The notes under the pieces are model-generated. The model was not told where the DNA came from. It searched no databases and was given only the letters and a program-made list of their open reading frames with translations. Position numbers and translations under genes: made by a program. A stretch of DNA of 64,000 nt from NCBI GenBank assembly GCA_964019335.1, contig OZ025741.1:124001-188000 (forward strand), given 5' to 3'. Shown in pieces: positions 57,790 through 64,000 of the stretch; within the stretch, counting starts at the first letter, position 1; each line of letters starts with the position of its first letter. This DNA is from Diplonema japonicum. Taxonomy: Eukaryota; Euglenozoa; Diplonemea; Diplonemida; Diplonemidae.

Positions 57790-59061
57790 GCTGACATACT
57801 TTTTTTTAATTTTTTTTCTTCCCTTTTTTTTTGGGGGGGGGTTTTTTTTTAAAAATTCAGAGACACTGGTGTTTTTTTTTCTTCTTCTTTTTTTTTCCGT
57901 ATAGTATCTCGCCATCGGATCATACATGAAGCGGCACAGGACCCGCAACATGGCCAAAAGATAGCTGTAGCAATTTCAGTCGTGGGTGCCTTCTTCACAA
58001 GGAAGATAACAGTTCACTTCATATATCATTGTGTCTTCTCGCCATCAGATCATACATGAAGCGGCACAGAACATCCGCAACATGGCCAAAAAACAGCTTT
58101 CGGAACTAACAATTCTGCGCCTTAACATGCAAAGGGATGAAGTTGTTGTCACGGTGTGTCCTCGTCTCGCCATCGGATCATACATGAAGCGGCACAGGAC
58201 CCGCAACATGGCCAAAAGACAGCTGTAGCTCCTTCCTGTACGGGTGTCTTCTTTCACACAAGAAGATAGCATCCTTCATATACCATTGTGTGTTCTCGCC
58301 ATCGGATCATACATGAAGCGGCACAGAACACCCACAACATGGCCAAAAGACAGCTTTTGCAACGAAGAATTCTGCGCCTTAACATGCAAAGGGATAAAGC
58401 TGTTGTCACGGTGTGTCCTCGTCTCGCCATCGGATCATACATGAAGCGGCACAGGACCCGCAACATGGCCAAAAGATAGCTTCTTCACAGGAAAATAGCT
58501 GGGCAGACAGTGGTGTTTTGTGTAGGGCATTTTATTATCTCGCCATCGGATCATACATGAAGCGGCACAGAACACCCACAACATGGCCAAAAGACAGCTT
58601 TTGCAACGAAGAATTCTGCGCCTTAACATGCAAAGGGATGAAGTTGTTGTCACGGTGTGTCCTCGTCTCGCCATCGGATCATACATGAAGCGGCACAGGA
58701 CCCACAACATGGCCAAAAGATAGCTTCTTCACACAGGAAAATAGCAACCTGCATCGTGTGTTCTCGCCATCGGATCATACATGAAGCGGCACAGTACACC
58801 CGCAACATGGCCAAAAGACAGCTTCCCCCCTCCTTCCGACCCGGAAAAAAAAAAAAAAAAAACACTGGGTTAAAAAAAAGAAAATAGAAATAGAAAATTT
58901 GGTCTTAGAAAATTCACTAACAGAAAGGCAGATGGGAAATAAAGAGAAAAAAAAAAAAGGATAGGGAGGGCGGAGGGAAGCGGCAGTGGTGCCCTTCACC
59001 TCAAAACACCCCGTATTTTTTTTTTTTTTTGGGCTTTTTTTTTCTCTCGGAGAGAACGGGT
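57790..59061. other. Intergenic region upstream of giant gene 2
   Basis: It contains the eight-copy repeat array (listed separately), A and T runs and no supported gene. Unlike most starts here, the 70 nt before the ATG at 57789 are A-rich on the minus strand; the nearest candidate acceptor is GTATGTCAG, one base before the ATG. Confidence 0.55.
57908..58825. repeat. Eight-copy tandem array of dimeric repeat (about 257-bp period)
   Basis: A core of about 60 bp beginning CTCGCCATCGGATCATACAT starts at 57908, 58038, 58166, 58295, 58423, 58539, 58667 and 58763. Odd copies read GCACAGGACCC and even copies GCACAGAACA, so the true unit is an A-B dimer present four times. The linkers are also shared, within the A-to-B class and within the B-to-A class. 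Confidence 0.92.
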
Positions 59062-60678
59062 TCAATTCACGGTGCACTCGAGGATGATTGAACGCTTATT
59101 CTTACCTTTGAAAGGGGGGCTAGCGAAGGAGAATTTTACATTAGGCCGCTGCTGGGTGATGAGTGTGATGGCGGTGTGGAGAGCAGGGGTCGCAGTGTTG
59201 ATAAGGATACGAGACGTGGCGGGGCACGCCGACATCAACAGTGCTGCATGGTCCTGGAAACAGTCAGGTATGAGCCCTCCTCTGGAGTAGTCACGAAGGA
59301 CAGCCTGAGCCGCTCTTTCCCCTGTCAGAGTGGCTTTGGTGCCTTTTCCACCAAGAGACCACCCGCACCATACTGCACCTTTGCTGGACTTCATCTGGAT
59401 GCTGATGAAGACCACGTCACTCGCCACGCTGTCCTCTTTCCATAGATTCAAGTTTGTGACACTGTCCACCCCTTCCACCTCCTCGTTCATCATGCTAAAG
59501 GCGGCCTGTGCTACGTTCTGTCCTACTTCAAGGGGGATGCCTTTCGACACCCACACGGATATGTTTAGCTCCACGATGCTGCCCTGTTCCACGAGGTTCA
59601 CCGGTGTGATGAACACCGTCGGCTGCACCTTCAAGACGGCTGTGTTGTGGTGGTTCCCCTTCCTCTTTGTCACCTGGCATGATGCCTCGCAGCTGAACAG
59701 CGACAGCAGCTGGCAGTACCCGTCCTGCACGGCCGCTGTGGGGAAGGAACCGTTGTCTGTCGGGCCCTTCATGGTGACGGTCGCGCGTGTCTGCGACACC
59801 GCCAGCACTGGCAGCAGCCACAGCGCAATGCCTGCCACACACCCTGACTTCACCTCTACACTGTCAGTGAGATGTCGTCTCTCTGCTGTTGCTGGGCAGC
59901 AGTCCTGAACGTCGTCGTCGGTTGTCAAAGTCAGGAACCCATGTCTCTCAAGTACAGCCAGCCCCACCTCGTCTTGGATGGGGAGGACCTGCCTGCCACC
60001 AGTCTTGCCAAGCACGTTGCACAGCTTGACGTCCTCCTTCGCGATGCATGCAGAGATGATGATGTCACGGTAGGCTGCTGCACCCCCGAGGCCCGTCGAG
60101 GCGTCGATGGCGCCTGTCGTGGGCGAGGGCGGGGGGGTGGGGGTTTTCTCACGGGGCTCCTGCCCGAGTCGTTCAAGAGACTTCTTCGAGCGAGATGCAG
60201 TCCCAATGTCGAAGAGGATGGTGTCTTGTTTCTCTTGGAGCTGCTTGTTCTGCAGGTCGCGAAGGGCTTTCTTCCTGCTCTTCCTCTTCTCGGATCGCTG
60301 CAGTGCGTAGTCAGTCTTCGTCCTCTCTGGGATGTTCAAGGTGCTGATGATGGATTCAAAGCGCTTCATGACAAGCTGCTCCTTCTCATCAGGGTCGGGC
60401 TTCTTGCGTGCTTTTCTGTGTTCTGCATGAACGGCTTCCACGCACCCGACGCAAGCCTTCAGCAGGATCGGGTCGGAGAGGACCTCGAACGCCTTTTCCA
60501 CCACAATCCCCACTTCCTCCATTCCCTCAGATAGCAGTTGCTTCTCCTTGTACGCCGCGACGACCACCTCTGGTGTCAACTCCTCGCTGCACCCCAGCTG
60601 CAGCACCAGGAACGGATCGAAGCACTCCGGGCCTCCCTCTGCTGCCTTCACCAACATTCGAAGCTGTTTTCCCGACAT
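59062..60678 (-). CDS. DNAJC8-like J region fused to RNA 3'-terminal phosphate cyclase-like domain
   Basis: 538 codons. Seen: residues about 20-150 match DNAJC8/SPF31 in layout (DPFLVLQLGCS, KAFEVLSDP, then a long basic helix), but the J-domain HPD is absent. A Thr/Pro linker follows (about 170-190), then an unassigned block (195-260). Residues about 270-538 follow RTCA: a GCVAGIALWLLPVL segment, MKGPTDNG, FITPVNLVEQGSIVEL, VWCGWSLGGKGTKA and TPALHTAITLI, with the last His at the position of the adenylylated histidine of RtcA. The cyclase N-terminal GGGQILR region is missing. RTCA converts RNA 3'-phosphate to 2',3'-cyclic phosphate; RCL1 is a catalytically dead relative in ribosome assembly. 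Activity here is uncertain. A role in RNA processing is inference. The ATG at 60678 is the first after the acceptor at 60743. Confidence 0.78.
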   Translation of the reverse strand: MSGKQLRMLVKAAEGGPECFDPFLVLQLGCSEELTPEVVVAAYKEKQLLSEGMEEVGIVVEKAFEVLSDPILLKACVGCVEAVHAEHRKARKKPDPDEKEQLVMKRFESIISTLNIPERTKTDYALQRSEKRKSRKKALRDLQNKQLQEKQDTILFDIGTASRSKKSLERLGQEPREKTPTPPPSPTTGAIDASTGLGGAAAYRDIIISACIAKEDVKLCNVLGKTGGRQVLPIQDEVGLAVLERHGFLTLTTDDDVQDCCPATAERRHLTDSVEVKSGCVAGIALWLLPVLAVSQTRATVTMKGPTDNGSFPTAAVQDGYCQLLSLFSCEASCQVTKRKGNHHNTAVLKVQPTVFITPVNLVEQGSIVELNISVWVSKGIPLEVGQNVAQAAFSMMNEEVEGVDSVTNLNLWKEDSVASDVVFISIQMKSSKGAVWCGWSLGGKGTKATLTGERAAQAVLRDYSRGGLIPDCFQDHAALLMSACPATSRILINTATPALHTAITLITQQRPNVKFSFASPPFKGKNKRSIILECTVN

Positions 60679-61007
60679 TGTTTCCTTCCTTTTTTTATTA
60701 TTATTATTTTCTCGCCTTTTCTTGGCTAGGTGAGAAAAAATTCTGTGAGGTGGATAAAAATTAAAAGTGCGGAAAGAAAAAAAAAAAAAAAAAGAAAGAA
60801 AATACCAAAAAAAAATCTATTTCCAATAAAGAAAATAACAAAATTGTCGGGGTGGGGGGGAGTGGTTTTATTTAATGGAGATAAAAAAAAGAAATCTAAA
60901 AAAAAAAAATCTAGAATTTTTTTTGTTAAGGGAAAACAAAATCAAAAAAAAAAAAATTTTTGATAAATTTCGGTGTGCGGGTGGGTGCTCACCGTTAAGG
61001 GAGAAAT
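60679..61007. other. Intergenic stretch between J/RTC gene and retroelement
   Basis: A- and T-rich low-complexity sequence with no gene. It includes the acceptor described separately and probably the 3' UTR of the retroelement, whose 3' boundary I cannot place. Confidence 0.55.
60743..60795 (-). promoter_or_regulatory. Pyrimidine tract and CTCACAG acceptor upstream of J/RTC gene
   Basis: Minus strand: T16, CTTTCCGCACTTTTAA, then ATCCACCTCACAG with AG at 60743-60744. It leaves a 64-nt leader. Confidence 0.6.
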
Positions 61008-64000
61008 TCACACTAATCGGTCACCGTTCTGCGGTTGCTGTCTGGTGCCTGCAGTGGCTGTTTGTCGCGATGAGATGGACGGCATCTGGGCGAGAAACAT
61101 TGCTTGGAGTCGTGCTAGGTAGGGGGCGGTTTGGCTCGAGGAGAAGAGTGGTCTCCTGTCGTAGCCGTGTGTCGTCGGGCCCCCAAGATGTCGAAGGGTG
61201 TGTACCCTTGTCTTTGCGTTGGCGGGGAAAGCATTCTTCCCACTCTTTGCTGTGCATTTCTGAATACGTCCTAAGATGTATCGCATCCTTCCAGCCTTCT
61301 CTGTGAGCCAGTCCTGGTCGTCGAGGGGTCCAGCCAAGGACTGCCGGGTGGCCTGCTCATAGTCTACTGCGAGCTCCATCGTCGTGACGGACGTCAACTT
61401 CCTGCCTGCGTACCATCTTAGGCTTTTCAGCCACCTGAGGACGCTCTTCATGTAGAACATTAGGACCTTTCCCGACGCTCCGTTCGATTTCAACAGCTCC
61501 ACTGTGGGCACAGTGTGCTGCTTCCCCGTTGTGATCTCATCCCACGGGTTGGTGGTGAGGATTCTGGTGCTCCGTTCAGCCGCTCTGGCGTCTCGTCTTG
61601 ACACGACATCCAACAGGTATCGTTGCACGACTGCCGCCTGTTGCTTCGCAGCCCCCGTTGCGCCCCTTGGAATGATCCCGTGGAGGGCGGTCACTGCAGG
61701 TAGGTCACTTCGTGTCATCCCGCCATATCTTTCGTTTGTCAGGGCAGCTCTCGCTGGTGCACATTCCCATAGGGCGTGCTCCGTGACTTCTGTCGTCGTC
61801 TGGCATCGATGGTCGCAGACGTCGCACGCAAGAGACGAGCTTTCCACACCCTCACGTTCATCCAATTGCTTCCCCCACACTCGAGGGTGTACCGTGAACA
61901 CTGCACCGCTGATGATCCGCCGCAGTCTGTACGATATCAGCGGTCTCCGTGACTGGAGCTTCCTCCACCGGGCGTTCGTGGACGGACATGCACCCGCTTC
62001 CATTCCAGCAAAAGACGACCTGCCGTGGATCAATTCCTTTGCAACAGCCGGTCTGATCGCCTGTCTTACTTCATGGCGTCTCGCACTGGGCACCAGAGCG
62101 CGCAAACCTTCAATGAAGGACCACCCCTTGTTCAGGAAGGGTAGCCACCTCTTCAGCAAGACCCCTAGCGGCCCCCTCTCCTCGTCGTCCTCTCGCTCCC
62201 GGTACAGTGTAACAATCTCATTGACTCGCTGCCACAGTTGTGGGGAGGTGAGGCTTTCTCGCACCAGGCAGTTCACCGTGTTGTAAACAATCTTCGCTTG
62301 TGGATATGCTGTGTGTCCAGGTAACAGCACATTGAGCACAGCCATCGGGGATCTCATCCTGAAGCGCGGTCCCCATAGGGAAGTCACCGTCGCTGTACAG
62401 AGCTTCTTCAGCTGGTTGTCAGACGGCGCAGCGTAGGTCGTACCGTATAGACAGGATGGTAGCACAGTGCCCGTCAGCATTGACGCCTTGTTCCCGAAGC
62501 TTAATGGCAATGCACCAAGCCGGGACAAACGGCCTTCGGCGGAATGTAGCTTGTCCAAACTATGTTTCCCGTTCATGTTCAGGATCACGCCAAGCGCCTT
62601 GATCCCCTTCGTCACTCTGAACGATGAGCCTGTGCACTTCAACCAAGGGCCGATCTCATCCTTCGTCGAGAATGCTTGTGACTTGTTTTCGTTAAGGCGC
62701 ATGCCTGTCCGCTCGCAAAACTCGATTGTTTTGTTGGTCGCTCTCTTGAGTACCTCGACCAAACGCGCAAGTAGGTACGCGTCGTCCGCGTACGACAGCG
62801 ATCGCGAGCCAGGTACCTCAGCAATCACGCACTTCACCATCACTGACACCAGAGCGTTCACCAGGATGACGGAGATTGGACACCCTTGGAGAATTCCATT
62901 TGTCACGTGGAACTCGGAACCCACGCCAGTAGGGAAGCGGAAACGTCTTTTGAGGCCTGCGTACATCGCTTTGAGCGGGGTCAGTATCCTCTGGTGCAAA
63001 CCCAGGTCTTGCATAAGCCCGAACGCTACTTTCTGTGGCACCCTGTCGAAGCACTTGACGAAGTCCAGTGCTATGCCGTTAAGAGGGGTGTTGGTCAGCA
63101 TCGCCGTCTCCAGCTGCGTGCTGAGCTCCATCAGGATGCTGTCCGTCCCGTGACGTGGTCGAAAACCATGCTGCGAGTCGTCCGCCCATTTCTCTTGCCA
63201 TGGCGATATATCACGCAACCTGGCACAGGCCCACAGTCTGTAGACCGCACTCGTGACTGTGATGGGGCGGTGGTTGAGCGGAGTCCTCTCGCCTCCCTTC
63301 GGGATCAGCGTAACCAACGCCGTCAGGAGTGCCTTCGGCCACTTCCCTGTCACCTCGATGGCGTTGAAGAGCATCGCCCACGCATCCAACAATACATTTG
63401 GCATAGCGCGAAGTTCTGCCATCCTCCACCCATCAACTCCCGGTGCTGTCCTCGTCGATTTCTTGGCCAGAACTGCTCTCAGATCAGCCCCTGTCAGTGG
63501 CTGGAGCACCATGTCATGCGTCGAGATGTATGGCCCGTATCTAGCCTTGAAAGCCTCGTACGATGGTTCTTCATGCCCTTCACCGTACATCTGGAGCACG
63601 CCGTCCCATTCCGCGTGCATCATCCTGTCCATCTCGTCGAGGTCTGCGGTCAGCACTCCGCCGCTCTCCACTGCCTGCGCCGCTGACGTAGAAGTGTTTT
63701 TCACAAAGGCGGTCATCCCCCTCCGCTCCTCCTGGAACTGGGTGTTGATCCTCGCCTCGTACTTCTTCTCCCGCTCCACTCTCGTGTCCTTTGCGATCTC
63801 GCGTAGTAGCGAGGAGAGGTTGTCGTCTAGCAGTTGAAGTCTGGTGACAATCGACTCCAGGTCATCCTTCAGCAAGTTCCTATCAAATACTGGAGGGTTC
63901 GGCAGTTTCTCCAGCAAACTCAGAGCATTCGCCCAAGTCTTCAACAGAACTACTGGCATGTTGCACACTTGTCCCTTGTCAATCATCACCTGGATTTCCG
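61008..64000 (-). mobile_element. Non-LTR retrotransposon ORF with reverse transcriptase (5' end outside window)
   Basis: At least 993 codons with no stop or frameshift; the frame continues past the right edge. Seen: RT blocks in order, including LVTLIPKGG, NHRPITV, HGFRPRHGTDS, motif A ALDFVKCFDRVP, GILQGCPIS, motif C SYADDAYLLA (YADD at about residue 400 counted from the ATG at 63989), and a thumb region. Near residue 700 CDVCDHRC with H and C following (CX2CX3C-H-C) forms a zinc-binding site, common downstream of RT in LINE-type elements. I see no RNase H or integrase, which argues against LTR elements. The intact frame suggests recent or retained activity. The endonuclease, if any, would be N-terminal (outside the window) or in the unassigned C-terminal part. 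Confidence 0.85.

Noticed and set aside
57790-57957. Upstream extension of giant gene 2 to a start at 57957
   Set aside because: The added residues are translated tandem repeat and poly-Lys low complexity. A clean signal peptide begins at the ATG at 57789.
57908-58825. Possible CRISPR-like array (eight regularly spaced repeats)
   Set aside because: Repeats are about 60 bp, the linkers are themselves repeated in two classes, and the setting is eukaryotic with introns. It is a tandem dimeric repeat.

Overview
This window looks like nuclear DNA of a flagellated protist. All ten genes I can support lie on the minus strand and are packed head to tail, 137 to about 2,070 bases apart. Most starts are preceded on the minus strand by a long pyrimidine run and an AG shortly upstream of the ATG, the layout expected where polycistronic transcripts are trans-spliced. 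Cis-introns are tiny (35-57 nt) and begin GTATG, GTACG or GTGCG. Together with two giant secreted-type genes and a flagellar coiled-coil gene, this best fits a euglenozoan, perhaps a diplonemid. The lineage is inference: no spliced-leader RNA gene or rRNA is present to confirm it.

In transcription order (high to low coordinates): (1) 61008-64000, the 3' part of an intact reverse-transcriptase ORF of a non-LTR retrotransposon; (2) 59062-60678, a protein joining a degenerate DNAJC8-like J region to an RNA 3'-terminal phosphate cyclase-like domain; (3) an eight-copy tandem repeat array at 57908-58825; (4) 35466-57789, a giant gene (7,406 codons after splicing) with a signal peptide, bacterial-style adhesin repeats, cysteine-rich modules, about five membrane helices and a basic tail; (5) 13058-34950, a second giant gene (7,215 codons) with a signal peptide, 29 sushi-like modules, a very long cysteine-rich array, an EGF-like module, one membrane helix and a tyrosine-rich tail; (6) 11489-12445, a secreted granulin plus SGNH-hydrolase protein; (7) 10097-10957, a single-pass membrane protein with a PP1-docking-type motif; (8) 8314-9453, a TBC-like protein carrying a CCHC zinc knuckle; (9) 7857-8177, a small unknown; (10) 6866-7687, a protein with a WW-like motif; (11) 4705-6702, an acidic protein with a zinc-binding cluster and a SHIPPO-type PGPAAY motif; (12) 1-2633, a CCDC40/FAP172 homologue that runs off the left edge. 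Items 1 and 3 are not counted among the ten host genes.

The main novelty is the tandem pair of giant cell-surface genes. They share the same cysteine-rich repeat family and the same CC-ending module, but differ at both ends: one is a single-pass and the other a polytopic membrane protein. They may derive from an old duplication followed by swapping of N- and C-terminal parts. The CCDC40 homologue and the SHIPPO-motif protein suggest some flagellar genes at the left end. Intergenic DNA, UTRs and some introns hold extreme homopolymer runs (for example 48 A and 33 T) that coding exons mostly lack.
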